A stretch of DNA of 64,000 nucleotides from Noviherbaspirillum pedocola (GCF_016632335.1 NZ_JAEPBG010000015.1:1-64000); one strand, 5' to 3'. Shown: positions 14,709 through 24,468, counted from the first letter of the stretch. Numbers and translations are program-made. Notes: generated from the sequence alone by a model not told the origin.

Positions 14709-17700
14709 CTATCGTTTATGCTTAGGAAGAACCGGCGGCCGTCCTGGCGATCCGCCTTGAGGTGCATGAGGCTGCGGGTGTTGAGAATCGTCGGGCCGAG
14801 CACCTTTGAATCCACCTAAGGGTTTCCCTTCCGGATCAAGGCCAGCTTCTCGATTCATCTTGCCACTTACGGCTGAGATCGCCGTATTGCCGGCAGCTAC
14901 AGCAATGGCGGCTCCCTGTAGCATCTCGCGTTTATTCTCCATATCCTTCGCGCCAGGGGCAATTTCCGATACTGGAGTGGGGGCCTGACGCTGCAGTTTG
15001 TCCATTTCCATCTTGTCTTGCCCATTGGCTTGCAGCGCTGCATCGACGCGGTTGTTCGTCGCATTGGGCTTGTCGAATGACGCGGCAACCGCGCCAGCCG
15101 GTGGAGGCGTCGGTGCCCCGACTTCCTGCAAATGCCCGACCTTGGCGCCGACTTCACCCGGCCGCGGAACACCTGCAGTCGGAACAGCGTCCGCAGTACG
15201 TTGGGCAACGCCGGCGACGCGGTTTGCCACACCCGCTTCATCCAGCTCCGCAGGTTTGCGCAGGCCGGCATTGCGGTTCGCGTTCGGGCTATCTGTGGCG
15301 CCCATCACATAGCTGCGGTCCATCAGGGCCAGCGCGAATGTCTCGCGTACGGCTTCTTGATCCTCCTTGTTCGAAAAGCGCGTGCCGCGCATGAAACTGT
15401 CCGCTTGCTTGAGCGCCTTGTTCCATCCCTGGAGGTCCTGTTGATAATGTTGCGCCACGAGCGCGTCATTCGCTGCCCGGGTTTCCGGATTGGCTTTCAA
15501 TTCCTGCATCACTGCTTCGGGCGTCATTGTCCTGGCCACGGTCTGGCCTGACGCGGCAGACACGGTGGACGTGTAGGACTGTTCTACCGCAAAGGCCTTT
15601 TGCAGCGCATTGCCGAAGATCTGGCTTGCCGTGTCGACGTCGCTATGCGACCTGCCGTCGGTCAGCGTGGTGGAACGTGTCGTGGCGTTCTGGCGCTGAG
15701 CGCTGGTAGTCTCGGTCATGCCCCAATCCTTCATCACCTTAACTGCCTCAGACTGATTTTCGCTCGAGGCCGAACGGTATGCATCCGAGTTCTTCAAGGA
15801 GATCTGCGCAGCGGCGGTCGCCTTTGTGTCTGCATCGTTCGAGTACAGGCTTGCCAGCTCGCGCGCATCTATGCCTTTCAACTTTCCAGCGACGTTTTTC
15901 GTGCCCGCGACGACAGACGATATAGCTCGTCCGGCCTGCTTTGCGAAGGCTCCTCCAACGGCACCACGAGCGGTCGCCATCGCAATTCCTCCAGCTCCTC
16001 CTTCCGGCGCTGTCAGGATGCCCGCCGCCACGGTAGCGGCCATGTAAGCGCCGTCCGCCACAGTGCCCCAAGCAGCCTCACGTGCCGCAGCATTGTCGCC
16101 GAACAGTTTGCCGGCGAAAGACGCATCTTTCGCTGATAGCGCCGCAATGCTGTCGCTAACCGCTTTTTGAGCTTGCGCCGGCTTCAGTTTCGAGCCAAGC
16201 GTGTTCGTCAACTGCCCCGCAAGTGCAGAGCTGATGCTCGAAGTAAGCGCCGCCGTCGACGTTGTATCCTGTGCGAGAGATTGCGCTTGCTCCTTCGTGA
16301 CGCTAATACCTTTCCCGCGTTCGGTGGACAAGCGAATGCCATTGGATGTCTGATATCCGTGCGCTATGGAATCAACCTGGCTCGTACCGTAAGCGGCTTT
16401 GATATCACGCATTGAAGAATTCGTATCCTGCAACGACGCCTGCAACTGTTGGCTGATCGACTCCATCGCCGAGTTTCTCGCCGTGTCTGCGCTGGCAATG
16501 CCGGCCTGGTTTGCCACGTTGAAGGTAAGGCTGCTGTTGGCTGCGTTCTCGGCTTTGACCATATTGCCTTGCCGGTTCACCTCCGAGGCATGGCTGGCCA
16601 TGACTGGCGCTGCACTCGATACGGGCGGCGTAACAAGGCTTGGATCGGTATGCCCTTGCCCATTCCATTTGCTGGCAAGATTGCTGAGCGAGTAGATCGA
16701 ACCGGACAGAAGGGCAAGCGACACCATTGGCGTAGCCGCCAAGAGATCCGACGCCAGCGCCAGGCGCGTGCTGATGATGTCGAACTGCGCTTCAATGTTC
16801 GCCGGCACGAGCATGCCAGTCCCGGCCTGGATCGCCGCCAGCTTGTCGGAAACATTGGACTGGATGTACATCTGGATGACCGCAGCGAACGGCAGCCACG
16901 AGCTCGTCCAGATACCGAAACCGAGGTATTTGACATACAGGGGCAAGGCACCTGCGCCCTTGAACAGGCTGTAGATGATCACGATGGGCGAAAACCCGAA
17001 GAACATCAGCTGCAGGAACACGATGGCCGGGGTCATCATCCGGGTAAAGAACGTGCCGTTCGCGGTCGACTCGGCCTTCCACTTCTCGAACGCCTGATTC
17101 AGCGCGATGGTGCAGGTATTGAAGTCCTGCTGGCTGCTGGTGCTGTCCATGCAGCGGAAAGTATCCCGCGTCAGATTGTGAAAGAGCGCGTTGAGTGCAT
17201 AGGCGCGCGCATCCTGCTGGCTGCCGGAGACGGCGCTGCCGACTTGGCCGATGTTCTGGATTGCCGCCTCGATGTCGCCAAGCTTGAACATGCCTTGCGG
17301 ATCGTTGGGGTTCTTCTCGTTGGCATTGCGATTGACTAGCGTGGTGAACTTTTTGCTGTTGTAGAAGTTCGTCGCATCGGTGAGCAGCTTCTGTCCCGCA
17401 TCGGGGCAAGCCATCGAGGTGCCGTTTGGGATACTGGCCTGATCGTAGTAGTTCGTCAGGCCGGACGGCCGCGCATTGGCAACGATATAGGCCAGTGCAT
17501 CCGGGGCTTGTCCGTACGCGCCGGCCGCGTCTGCCTTGTTGAATGTCGTGGAGCCGTTGACGCAGTCGATCATGAACTGCGAAACATTCGCCGTCAGGAA
17601 TGGGTCCGCCCCGCTGACGCCATGCCGCATCGACAGAAGCAGCTTCAACGGCACAACGAAGCCAGACGTCGATACGCCCATGTAGCTGCCATTCACGCTC

Positions 17701-18083
17701 TGGTACGAGGTATTGGCAAAGTCGAAGATCTTGTAGGCGCCCGTGGTGAACAGGCTCGCCGGCGCGGTGATAATCAGCGGGACGTTATCGACCTTCACCG
17801 TGTTGCCGGAATAGATGTCTTCGACCATGACGGAGGTCGGAATCGACATGAACGCCACCATGCCGGCGAACATGAGCGGCGTCGTGATCGGGTGCTGTCC
17901 AAGGTGGTTGTCGCCGGCAAGGCGGCCGATCGCTCCGGCCAGGCACGCGAGCAGCGCAATGAGCGCGGCAGTGAGTTCGGCGGCGAGGATAAAGCTCTTC
18001 TGGCCGAAGATCATCGCGACGCTATTGAGCACCGAGTAGAACGAGGATGCATCCCCCAGCACATAAATCGGGAACGTGAGCAC
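14709..18083 (-). CDS. traG: TraG, F-type mating-pair stabilisation and pilus assembly protein
   Basis: 1124 residues (F TraG is 938), starting at GTG 18081-18083. The N-terminal third is the TraG-N membrane domain: MLTFPIYVLGDASSFYSVLN, several hydrophobic helices, and FMSIPTSVMVEDIYSGNTV. A second membrane group follows around residues 330-430. The C-terminal half is a long Ala/Ser/Gln-rich periplasmic region with a variable Pro-rich end. TraG acts in pilus assembly through its N-terminus and in mating-pair stabilisation and entry exclusion through its C-terminus. Ten bases after traH; last gene of the traF-H-G unit. Confidence 0.92.
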   Translation of the reverse strand: MLTFPIYVLGDASSFYSVLNSVAMIFGQKSFILAAELTAALIALLACLAGAIGRLAGDNHLGQHPITTPLMFAGMVAFMSIPTSVMVEDIYSGNTVKVDNVPLIITAPASLFTTGAYKIFDFANTSYQSVNGSYMGVSTSGFVVPLKLLLSMRHGVSGADPFLTANVSQFMIDCVNGSTTFNKADAAGAYGQAPDALAYIVANARPSGLTNYYDQASIPNGTSMACPDAGQKLLTDATNFYNSKKFTTLVNRNANEKNPNDPQGMFKLGDIEAAIQNIGQVGSAVSGSQQDARAYALNALFHNLTRDTFRCMDSTSSQQDFNTCTIALNQAFEKWKAESTANGTFFTRMMTPAIVFLQLMFFGFSPIVIIYSLFKGAGALPLYVKYLGFGIWTSSWLPFAAVIQMYIQSNVSDKLAAIQAGTGMLVPANIEAQFDIISTRLALASDLLAATPMVSLALLSGSIYSLSNLASKWNGQGHTDPSLVTPPVSSAAPVMASHASEVNRQGNMVKAENAANSSLTFNVANQAGIASADTARNSAMESISQQLQASLQDTNSSMRDIKAAYGTSQVDSIAHGYQTSNGIRLSTERGKGISVTKEQAQSLAQDTTSTAALTSSISSALAGQLTNTLGSKLKPAQAQKAVSDSIAALSAKDASFAGKLFGDNAAAREAAWGTVADGAYMAATVAAGILTAPEGGAGGIAMATARGAVGGAFAKQAGRAISSVVAGTKNVAGKLKGIDARELASLYSNDADTKATAAAQISLKNSDAYRSASSENQSEAVKVMKDWGMTETTSAQRQNATTRSTTLTDGRSHSDVDTASQIFGNALQKAFAVEQSYTSTVSAASGQTVARTMTPEAVMQELKANPETRAANDALVAQHYQQDLQGWNKALKQADSFMRGTRFSNKEDQEAVRETFALALMDRSYVMGATDSPNANRNAGLRKPAELDEAGVANRVAGVAQRTADAVPTAGVPRPGEVGAKVGHLQEVGAPTPPPAGAVAASFDKPNATNNRVDAALQANGQDKMEMDKLQRQAPTPVSEIAPGAKDMENKREMLQGAAIAVAAGNTAISAVSGKMNREAGLDPEGKPLGGFKGARPDDSQHPQPHAPQGGSPGRPPVLPKHKR

Positions 18084-18092
18084 GGGTTTTCC

Positions 18093-19538
18093 TTAGTAGA
18101 GCGACGTCTTCACAAAAACCGCAGGGTTCTTGGAGACGATTTGGTTCGTCATGGCGGCAGCGTCGAGCACCCGCTTATTGTTGCCTTCGGCTGATAGTCG
18201 AACGGCAGCCAGCTCCTCCGAGCGCAACTTCAAAGCGTCAGGAACAAAGGAGGGCCGCGTCACCTTGACGCCATCCCATGACTTGCGGGCGGCTGTCACT
18301 GCGGCCATGCCGTATTTCTCGGCCAGCTCGTCGGCAATTACTGGCGCCAAGTCGCGTGCGACCTGTTCGACCGCGCCTTGGCTCGCCTGCACTTGCTTCA
18401 TCAGTGCAATCAGCTGCGGCCGGATAGAGTTGATAAAGGACGCCTGCGCCGTCGTAAAGCCGCACTTCTGCGTGGTGCAGGCGGTGATTTTGCCGACGAT
18501 GGAATCTGCGATGCTGACGCCTGCGCCTTCCTTATCCCCGAACAGCATCAGGTTCGTGTATCCCAGAGTTCCCGGGAAATTGAAGTCCCGTTCTTCCACA
18601 TTGAGGCACTTGTTGCGCTCCTGGCTATCGGCACAGTGCAGCACCTTCAGCGGCCTGCCGTTCGTGTTGCCATCGCGCAGCTGCGTAATGGTCAAGGTCG
18701 GCGCCCTTTCCGAACCCGGATCGGCACTTGGCTTGCCCTGGCCATCAGTTTCGTTCTTGTCCGCGGGAGAAATCACCACCGAGCCGATCAGGCTCATGAT
18801 GACTTCATTGTCGCTGGCCGGGTCCGTTTGCGAGGTGGACGGATTGCCAAGCAACTGGCCGGGATTGGAGTCGGTCAGCGCCTTCCAGACCGGATTGCCG
18901 CAGTCGGGACAGGTATTGTCCTCATTGGCAGAAGCGACCACGGTCTTGGGCGAGGTGAACAGTTGCGTAATGCCGCCCATCAGGTCGCTGAACGCGCCCA
19001 CGGCCGCTTCACCAGCCGCCGCGCCGGCCTGCGCCATCTCGGCGCGCGCATTCGGATCGCTGAAGGATTTCACGATCTGATTGGCCACCGCGCAGGTGTT
19101 CTTCATGTTTTCATTCAGCGACTGCATGGCCGACTGGAAGTTCTGCATCAGGTTGCCAAGCTGCGGGTTGATCGCATCGATAGCTGCCTTGAACGCCAAA
19201 CCGATCGAGTTGGCCGCAATCTGGCGAAACAGCGCGACGATCTGATCGGCATTGATAAAGCTGAAGGAGCCGCCGAACATGTCGATGCCGCCGCATCCGG
19301 CATTGAACCTTGGCGGATCGAATGCCACCAGGTTGATGCTGCGGATCGGTGCGCGCACCCCAAGTCCGCCGCCGACGAAGCCGCCGCGCGTCTGGCTCTC
19401 GAATGCCGCCGGCGAGGTGGCATTGGACATGAACATGCCGTCCAGCGCATCCTGCAGCCCGGCGCGGCTCGTCAACGAGGTGGTCAGCATTGCCAGACCG
19501 ATCAACGCGGGGAGTACTTTTTTGAATTTTTTCTTCAT
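18093..19538 (-). CDS. traH: TraH, F-type pilus assembly protein
   Basis: 481 residues (F TraH 458) with a basic signal peptide ending SRAG. Typical TraH features: an early GLQDALDGMFMSN, a Cys in FNAGCGGIDMFGGSFSFIN, NTCAVANQIVKSF near residue 150, and a helical C-terminus. TraH is a periplasmic/outer-membrane-associated protein acting with TraF, TraU, TraW and TrbC in pilus extension. Start ATG 19536-19538; 21 bases downstream of traF. Confidence 0.93.
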   Translation of the reverse strand: MKKKFKKVLPALIGLAMLTTSLTSRAGLQDALDGMFMSNATSPAAFESQTRGGFVGGGLGVRAPIRSINLVAFDPPRFNAGCGGIDMFGGSFSFINADQIVALFRQIAANSIGLAFKAAIDAINPQLGNLMQNFQSAMQSLNENMKNTCAVANQIVKSFSDPNARAEMAQAGAAAGEAAVGAFSDLMGGITQLFTSPKTVVASANEDNTCPDCGNPVWKALTDSNPGQLLGNPSTSQTDPASDNEVIMSLIGSVVISPADKNETDGQGKPSADPGSERAPTLTITQLRDGNTNGRPLKVLHCADSQERNKCLNVEERDFNFPGTLGYTNLMLFGDKEGAGVSIADSIVGKITACTTQKCGFTTAQASFINSIRPQLIALMKQVQASQGAVEQVARDLAPVIADELAEKYGMAAVTAARKSWDGVKVTRPSFVPDALKLRSEELAAVRLSAEGNNKRVLDAAAMTNQIVSKNPAVFVKTSLY

Positions 19539-19559
19539 AGTTTTTGCCCTTGAGCGAAA

Positions 19560-20495
19560 TTAGTAGCGGTTCTCCAGTCGGTCTTTCAGATACTTGACCC
19601 ATTCCTTCGGATCGTCTGCGCGGCCCTGCTGGGTATCCTCATTGGTCAGCACGCCGCGGTCGTACGAGTTCAGCTTTGCCGACATTTCCTTGGGCAGCAG
19701 AGAGTTGCTGTCAGCCGCGAGGAGAATCCGGTCGATCAACTGGTCCTGCGCCATCATTCCCTGCGAGACGACGAAGTAGTTGTTGGGCGGCACGACAAGC
19801 ACCGTGGTGGGCGTGATCTTGAGATTGAGGCGCTTGGCCTGGCCGCGATCGCGCACGAACTGCTTCACGCTCGGCAGTCCTTTCCCGTCCATGGAGATGA
19901 ACTTGGTGATCAGCCCGTATTTCTTCGCCAGTTCATTCGCGGTATTAACCTGCGGTGCGCAGTAGTGGCACTTCGAATCGAAAAACACCCACAGGCCGCC
20001 GACTGACGAAATGTGTTTGAGCGCCTCGATCTTGCCTTCCTGTGCCTGGCGCAGGAAGAACGGCTTGGTATAGGAGGCAATCGGAACCCGGTTGTTTTCG
20101 TCTAGGAACGGATCGCTGGCGACTACACGTTGCGCCTGTTCCGCATAGCGCTGCGACTTGTCCATCGTGACGCGCTGCGCATACAGGTATGCCTCGACAT
20201 TCTCCTTCGTCGGGTTGTTGACTGCCGCATCCAGCAGCTTTGGCATATTCACGCGCAGCCACTCCACCGAAAACGGGGCTGCCTTGGCTGGCGCCGCTTT
20301 CTCCGCCTCCTTTGCGCTTGGCTTGGCAGGTTCGGGCTGCGGCGGTGGCGGCGGCTTCGGATCGTCCTTCGGATCGTGATACCAGAACCAGCCCTCGGAT
20401 TTGCGCGTGAAGAACTGGCCGCCAGATGGTTCCTCCTGTGCCATTGCCGGCAGACTCAGCACCAGCGCGGCAAGCAGGACGGTTTTAGAGAGCAT
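19560..20495 (-). CDS. traF: TraF, F-type thioredoxin-fold pilus assembly protein
   Basis: 311 residues from ATG 20493-20495 (an ATG seven codons earlier is also possible). Signal peptide ending PAMAQ, a Pro-rich linker, then the TraF domain from FSVEWLRVNMPKLLDAAV on. A CxxC (C176-H-Y-C179) in WVFFDSKCHYCAP suggests redox activity, and a cis-Pro-like loop lies in KITPTTVLVV. TraF is periplasmic and needed for pilus assembly. It opens a separate traF-H-G transcription unit with its own upstream palindrome. Confidence 0.92.
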   Translation of the reverse strand: MLSKTVLLAALVLSLPAMAQEEPSGGQFFTRKSEGWFWYHDPKDDPKPPPPPQPEPAKPSAKEAEKAAPAKAAPFSVEWLRVNMPKLLDAAVNNPTKENVEAYLYAQRVTMDKSQRYAEQAQRVVASDPFLDENNRVPIASYTKPFFLRQAQEGKIEALKHISSVGGLWVFFDSKCHYCAPQVNTANELAKKYGLITKFISMDGKGLPSVKQFVRDRGQAKRLNLKITPTTVLVVPPNNYFVVSQGMMAQDQLIDRILLAADSNSLLPKEMSAKLNSYDRGVLTNEDTQQGRADDPKEWVKYLKDRLENRY

Positions 20496-20521
20496 ATGTA
20501 TTTCCAAACATAACAATTCTC

Positions 20522-20538
20522 CATACTGTATCAGTATG
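20522..20538. promoter_or_regulatory. palindrome upstream of traF, candidate operator
   Basis: Perfect inverted repeat CATACTG-TAT-CAGTATG about 27 bases before the traF ATG, between the upstream terminator and the gene. Position and symmetry suggest a regulator site controlling traF-H-G. No protein can be assigned. Confidence 0.45.
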
Positions 20539-20555
20539 CACAGTTGCCGACAAGT

Positions 20556-20582
20556 AATAAAAAAGCGGCCTATGCGGCCGCG
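20556..20582 (-). terminator. terminator of the traL-to-S26-peptidase unit
   Basis: GCGGCC (20565-20570) pairs with GGCCGC (20576-20581), followed on the minus strand by TTTTTTATT. It lies 16 bases after the peptidase stop and marks the end of the main tra unit. Confidence 0.8.
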
Positions 20583-20597
20583 TCTGCTTGGAAGAAC

Positions 20598-21164
20598 TTA
20601 GAAAAGGGGTTTGACGGTGCCGATGACGGCAGATTGGTCGAGGAAGCCCCAGTAGCGGCCGTCATAGCTGCGCGGCTCGGTGCCGAGGACCAGCAGTTTT
20701 CCAGCCGGGACAACTTCGCGCCGGTCGAAGGCACCCGGCTTGGCATGGAGCTTCGGCAGCAGGATCAGATCCCCTACCCGCTTGCCATTGACGTAGGCGA
20801 CATCCTGTTTCACTTCGAGCACATCGCCCGGCACGCCGGCGATCATCTTGCCCACCAGGCGTCCTTCGAAAGCGGGCCCCATCAGGCCGTTGCGCGGCTT
20901 GAATGCGACAAACGCCCCCTTGTCGAAGGATTGCGGGCGGCCGAGTTTCATCAGATACACCCGCCAGGGAAGGCAGCGCACTTCCTGCATGTCGATGCCG
21001 ACACGGATATCGTGCGTGGCCATGCTCAGCAGCGGATACAGAAACGCGAAAGCGAGCGCGGCCCAAAGAATCGCCCTGCGCGCGAACCGGCGGTTGCCGG
21101 CGTCCTCCCAGAATGCGTGCCAGCGCAGCCCACTGAACTTCGAGAAATGCGCTGCGCCGGTCAT
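20598..21164 (-). CDS. S26-family (TraF/TrhP-type) signal peptidase
   Basis: 188 residues with one membrane segment (AILWAALAFAFLYPLL). Features of conjugative S26 peptidases: V-R-C64-L-P-W at the nucleophile region, GRLVGK106MIAGVPGD with the general-base Lys, and SYDGRYWG near the end. In the canonical family the nucleophile is a Ser before [MLF]P; here that place reads Cys64. Such enzymes mature, and in P- and H-type pili cyclise, pilin subunits, so TraA (24130-24468) is the likely substrate. Its ATG overlaps the trbI stop by four bases. Confidence 0.8.
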   Translation of the reverse strand: MTGAAHFSKFSGLRWHAFWEDAGNRRFARRAILWAALAFAFLYPLLSMATHDIRVGIDMQEVRCLPWRVYLMKLGRPQSFDKGAFVAFKPRNGLMGPAFEGRLVGKMIAGVPGDVLEVKQDVAYVNGKRVGDLILLPKLHAKPGAFDRREVVPAGKLLVLGTEPRSYDGRYWGFLDQSAVIGTVKPLF

Positions 21165-21574
21165 TTCAGCTTCACGCCCAGCTTGGCGGCGATGTCCTGG
21201 GTGATGTCGTTTCCTGCCGGATGGGTCAGCGCGACCGAGGAGTTGACGACAACCACGCCGGCGCGGGCATATTCTTCGAGCGTGTTATTCAGCTTGTCGA
21301 CAAAGGCGTTGGCGGCAGCAGTGGCCTTGTCCGGATTCATGCCCGGCTGGACCAGGGTCGTGTTCATCGCTTCGCGGGCGATCTTGGCGGAATCGATGAC
21401 GGCAACTGGCGTCCCGGTGGCGGATTGCGAAGCAAAGTGCCATGTCACCATGCCGCTGAACGCGGAAAACGCGGCGGCAATGATGCAGGTGGTCAGCAGG
21501 GAGACGCCGGTGGTGCGCGAAGCAGCGGGAGCCGACGGCGCGGATGCGGCGGAGACGTTGTTATTTTCGGACAT
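21161..21574 (-). CDS. trbI: TrbI, F-type inner-membrane pilus protein
   Basis: 137 residues (F TrbI 128). One N-terminal membrane anchor (VSLLTTCIIAAAFSAFSGMV) and a periplasmic part ending in the family signature VVVVNSSVALTHPAGNDIT. TrbI influences pilus outgrowth and retraction. It lies 35 bases after traC and overlaps the peptidase gene. Confidence 0.85.
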   Translation of the reverse strand: MSENNNVSAASAPSAPAASRTTGVSLLTTCIIAAAFSAFSGMVTWHFASQSATGTPVAVIDSAKIAREAMNTTLVQPGMNPDKATAAANAFVDKLNNTLEEYARAGVVVVNSSVALTHPAGNDITQDIAAKLGVKLK

Positions 21575-21609
21575 GGTGTGGCCTCGTTAGATTTTGGTTG
21601 AATGGATTG

Positions 21610-24054
21610 TTAGGCAGCTTCGCGCTGCTGCAGGTAGGCATTGACGGCGTCGACCGCACTCTCGCCGCGCTTCATCGCGTCGAGGATGACGTCGCGCTCC
21701 GCGCCCTTGGTGGAGAACAGGACCTGGCTGAACGGGCTGACCACCATGCGGGCGATGCCCCAGTCGCTCTCGGACTGCTTGATCATCACTTCGCTGTACT
21801 TGCCCGAGTTCGTGTGGATCGACTTCAGCATGTATGCGCCGTACGTATCGATCTTGAATTGCTTGCCTTCGATGGCCGAATCGATCGATTCACTCTTTTG
21901 CTTCAGGATCAACTGCCACGCCGAGTTCTGATAGATCGCGCGTGTATTCGGGGAGCCGTACAGATCGGCAACCGACTGCGTCACCACGATCACCGCCGCG
22001 TCGTGTTTGCGCGCCTTGCGGTACACCGCTTCCATCGCCTTGCCCATGACGGGGTCATTGAGCGACTCCCATGCTTCTTCCAGGATCAGGATCTTGCGAC
22101 GGCCATGCGTGAGGAAGATTTCATGGTTGATGCGCGCCATCAGCTGAAGCAGGATCACTTGCTGCAGCGCCTTCTTTGACTTCAGTTCCTGAAGTTCCAG
22201 AACGACAAAGGCGTTGTCCATGTTCAGGTTGTTCTCGCCATCGAACCAGCGGGTGTACGCGCCGCCGGCGAACGGGAACAGCTGCTTGCCGAGGCGTTGC
22301 GCTTCCGGGTCGGGCGACTGGATGCAGCACTCGGCAACCGCCGTCACGGTCGAGGCGTTGCCATACTTCTTGTAGGTCGTGGTGATGGCTTGCTCCAGCA
22401 GCGCCATCCGGTAGTCATCCAGCACTTCCTCCGGCGCGGCCATCTTGGCGATCATCGCCTTCAGGATGTCCATCTCCTCGTCGAGGTTACCGTCGATGTG
22501 GGTGAACGGATTCAGGCAGATATTCGATTCGGTGCCGAACTCGATGAAGGTGCCATTGTTGGCGTCTGCGGTCTTTTGCAGGCTGCGGCCGGTGTCGATG
22601 GCCCAGATCTTCGCGCCTTCCGCGAGGTAGTCCGTGATCAACTGCTGAATGAAGAACGATTTACCGGCGCCGGATTCGGCAATCACGACCGCATTGAAGT
22701 TGGTCTGCGAGTCGAACAGGTCGAACAGCACCGGCTGACCGCGGCGAGACATCATCAGCATCGCGCCGGAGATGCCGGTACCGGTCCATTCGCCAAACAC
22801 GGGCAGGAACTGCACCGCGTGGCTGATCGCCATCGTATGGAAGCGGAACAGGTTCTTGATCCCTTCGCGGGTCGTGTTCATCGGCAACAGGTTGTACCAG
22901 AGCGGTTCCAGAATCCGCTTGTCCTCGCGCATTTCGAAACCGATCGAGGAGTAGTAGGCCTGCAGGCCCGCCGCCAGCTTGTTCAGGCGCTCTTTCGTCT
23001 TCGAGAAAAGGAAGACGGTGAAGTTGACTTCGCACAGGATCCCGCCGCGGCCTTCCATTTCGTGCACGAGCGTATCGATGCCGGCCTTCTTGTAGCCGAG
23101 GATCGGGATCATGTGCGCCGTCGGGCCGAACACCTGGTGGTTGATCATCGCGGATCGGCTCTTGACCCATTCGGCCTTGGCGACCTGGTCCGGGTAATGC
23201 AGCGTCATCACCATGTAATACGGATCGGTGATCTGGTTGCTCAGTCCCTGCGGGTCGCCGATGATGCTGTTCATGACGCTCAGACGGGCGCGCTTCGGAA
23301 AGAATTTCACGCTCATCGCCTTCGCATGGAAGTCGCCGTCGTGGAAGCTGATGCAGCTCTTGTCCGAGAAGTTGACCGAGTCGGCCGGCTGAAATATCTG
23401 TTCGCGCAGTGGCACGGCATCGTCATAGTGGTCCGTCGGCCTGTCCCAGAGATGCGTAATCAGGCGCATGACGTGCAGGTACTGTTCCGCGTCCATCATG
23501 CTCAACGCGATCCCGGTCGCCTTGATCGCCTCGAACATCCGGTCGGTGACTTCCCGCGCGGCGTACAGATCGACATCCGTCGGCATCGGATTCTGGCAGG
23601 GGATCTTGATCGTCAGCAGGATGCGCTGGCGGTTCAGCAAGATGCCGGAGGTGCTCACCAGCGGCTTCTCGGTGCCGGCGCGGTAGTGCGCGGCATGGGA
23701 CGCGGCAAGCTCGGTGAGGATCGGCGTTGCCTGCTCCTTATTTGACAGGTATTGGCCCAGATAGTCCTCGACATCGGGGCTGGACAACAGCGCAAACTGG
23801 ACGAAGCTGCCGGCGGGAAGCTGCATGCTCAATGCCGACTTGAATTTGTCCACCGTGGCGGCATCCGCGCCGGTGATCGGCAGGCCGGTGTAGCAGGCGC
23901 CCAGATAGAATTCCTTTCCATCCGACATATAGAAAATTTTGCTGTCGGTATCGCAGGCGCGCACGGTCAGCTTCTCGAACGGTACCGATTTGCGGTCGCC
24001 ATCGATGAGAATGGGTTGTTTGGCCGTTTTAGAAGATTTGAAGAGCGAAAACAT
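21610..24054 (-). CDS. traC: TraC, VirB4-type pilus assembly ATPase
   Basis: 814 residues (F TraC 875). Walker A is AESGAGKSF (about 458-466) and Walker B is KILILEEAWESL (about 653-664), with VIVVTQSVADLYGS and the typical TraC/VirB4 C-terminus (QVLFSTKGAERD). It is a cytoplasmic, membrane-associated hexameric ATPase that drives F-type pilus polymerisation. It follows the pilin gene after a hairpin that may reduce its expression relative to pilin. Confidence 0.95.
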   Translation of the reverse strand: MFSLFKSSKTAKQPILIDGDRKSVPFEKLTVRACDTDSKIFYMSDGKEFYLGACYTGLPITGADAATVDKFKSALSMQLPAGSFVQFALLSSPDVEDYLGQYLSNKEQATPILTELAASHAAHYRAGTEKPLVSTSGILLNRQRILLTIKIPCQNPMPTDVDLYAAREVTDRMFEAIKATGIALSMMDAEQYLHVMRLITHLWDRPTDHYDDAVPLREQIFQPADSVNFSDKSCISFHDGDFHAKAMSVKFFPKRARLSVMNSIIGDPQGLSNQITDPYYMVMTLHYPDQVAKAEWVKSRSAMINHQVFGPTAHMIPILGYKKAGIDTLVHEMEGRGGILCEVNFTVFLFSKTKERLNKLAAGLQAYYSSIGFEMREDKRILEPLWYNLLPMNTTREGIKNLFRFHTMAISHAVQFLPVFGEWTGTGISGAMLMMSRRGQPVLFDLFDSQTNFNAVVIAESGAGKSFFIQQLITDYLAEGAKIWAIDTGRSLQKTADANNGTFIEFGTESNICLNPFTHIDGNLDEEMDILKAMIAKMAAPEEVLDDYRMALLEQAITTTYKKYGNASTVTAVAECCIQSPDPEAQRLGKQLFPFAGGAYTRWFDGENNLNMDNAFVVLELQELKSKKALQQVILLQLMARINHEIFLTHGRRKILILEEAWESLNDPVMGKAMEAVYRKARKHDAAVIVVTQSVADLYGSPNTRAIYQNSAWQLILKQKSESIDSAIEGKQFKIDTYGAYMLKSIHTNSGKYSEVMIKQSESDWGIARMVVSPFSQVLFSTKGAERDVILDAMKRGESAVDAVNAYLQQREAA

Positions 24055-24082
24055 GGCGGAAATGGAATTTTGTCTGGGGGCT

Positions 24083-24110
24083 GGAAAATGGAGAGGCCGC
24101 AGCCTCTCCT
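24083..24110 (-). promoter_or_regulatory. hairpin between traA and traC
   Basis: GGAGAGG (24090-24096) pairs with CCTCTCC (24103-24109), closing on CCGCAG, followed on the minus strand by ATTTTCC. The weak U tract suggests partial termination or protection of the pilin mRNA 3' end rather than full termination. This would fit the need for much more pilin than ATPase. Confidence 0.5.
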
Positions 24111-24129
24111 GAATTCGGCATAACTGGCG

Positions 24130-24468
24130 TTACATCGCGGCCGAGAACATGTTGGTCAGCACGCCAGGGCCGATGGACGACGCCAGCGCCACGCCCACGC
24201 CGGTGGCAACCGACAGGATCGACTGCTTGATCACGCCGATACCCAGGCCCACGGCCAGCGCCGCCAGCGAGAACACCTTGCCGAGCGAGCCGGTCATCCA
24301 GCCGTCCAGGTTGGTCGAGACGGTGGCGAAGGTCGAATCCGAACCGGCGATCGCGCTGCCGGAAACCATCGCCGCGACGACGACGAAGGCCAGCAGGAAG
24401 GCGTGATGCTCCTTCGCGAACGAGGTAGCGGATAGGGTGGCGGAACGGGCGATTTGCTTCAGTTTCAT
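24130..24468 (-). CDS. traA: TraA/TrhA-type conjugative pilin precursor
   Basis: 112 residues with a long leader (about 41) ending SGSAIA; cleavage before Gly42 would leave about 71 residues, like mature F pilin (70). The mature part has two hydrophobic helices (VFSLAALAVGLGIGVI and ILSVATGVGVALASSI) around a short basic loop. No traX (pilin acetylase) is in the window, while an S26 peptidase lies downstream, so maturation may differ from that of F. Located between traV and traC as in F-type clusters. Confidence 0.9.
   Translation of the reverse strand: MKLKQIARSATLSATSFAKEHHAFLLAFVVVAAMVSGSAIAGSDSTFATVSTNLDGWMTGSLGKVFSLAALAVGLGIGVIKQSILSVATGVGVALASSIGPGVLTNMFSAAM

Noticed and set aside
16449-17339. 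Long plus-strand frames opposite traG, traC, traU and ligA
   Set aside because: High-GC antisense shadow frames, His/Arg-rich, without start signals. The minus-strand genes are clearly recognised families.
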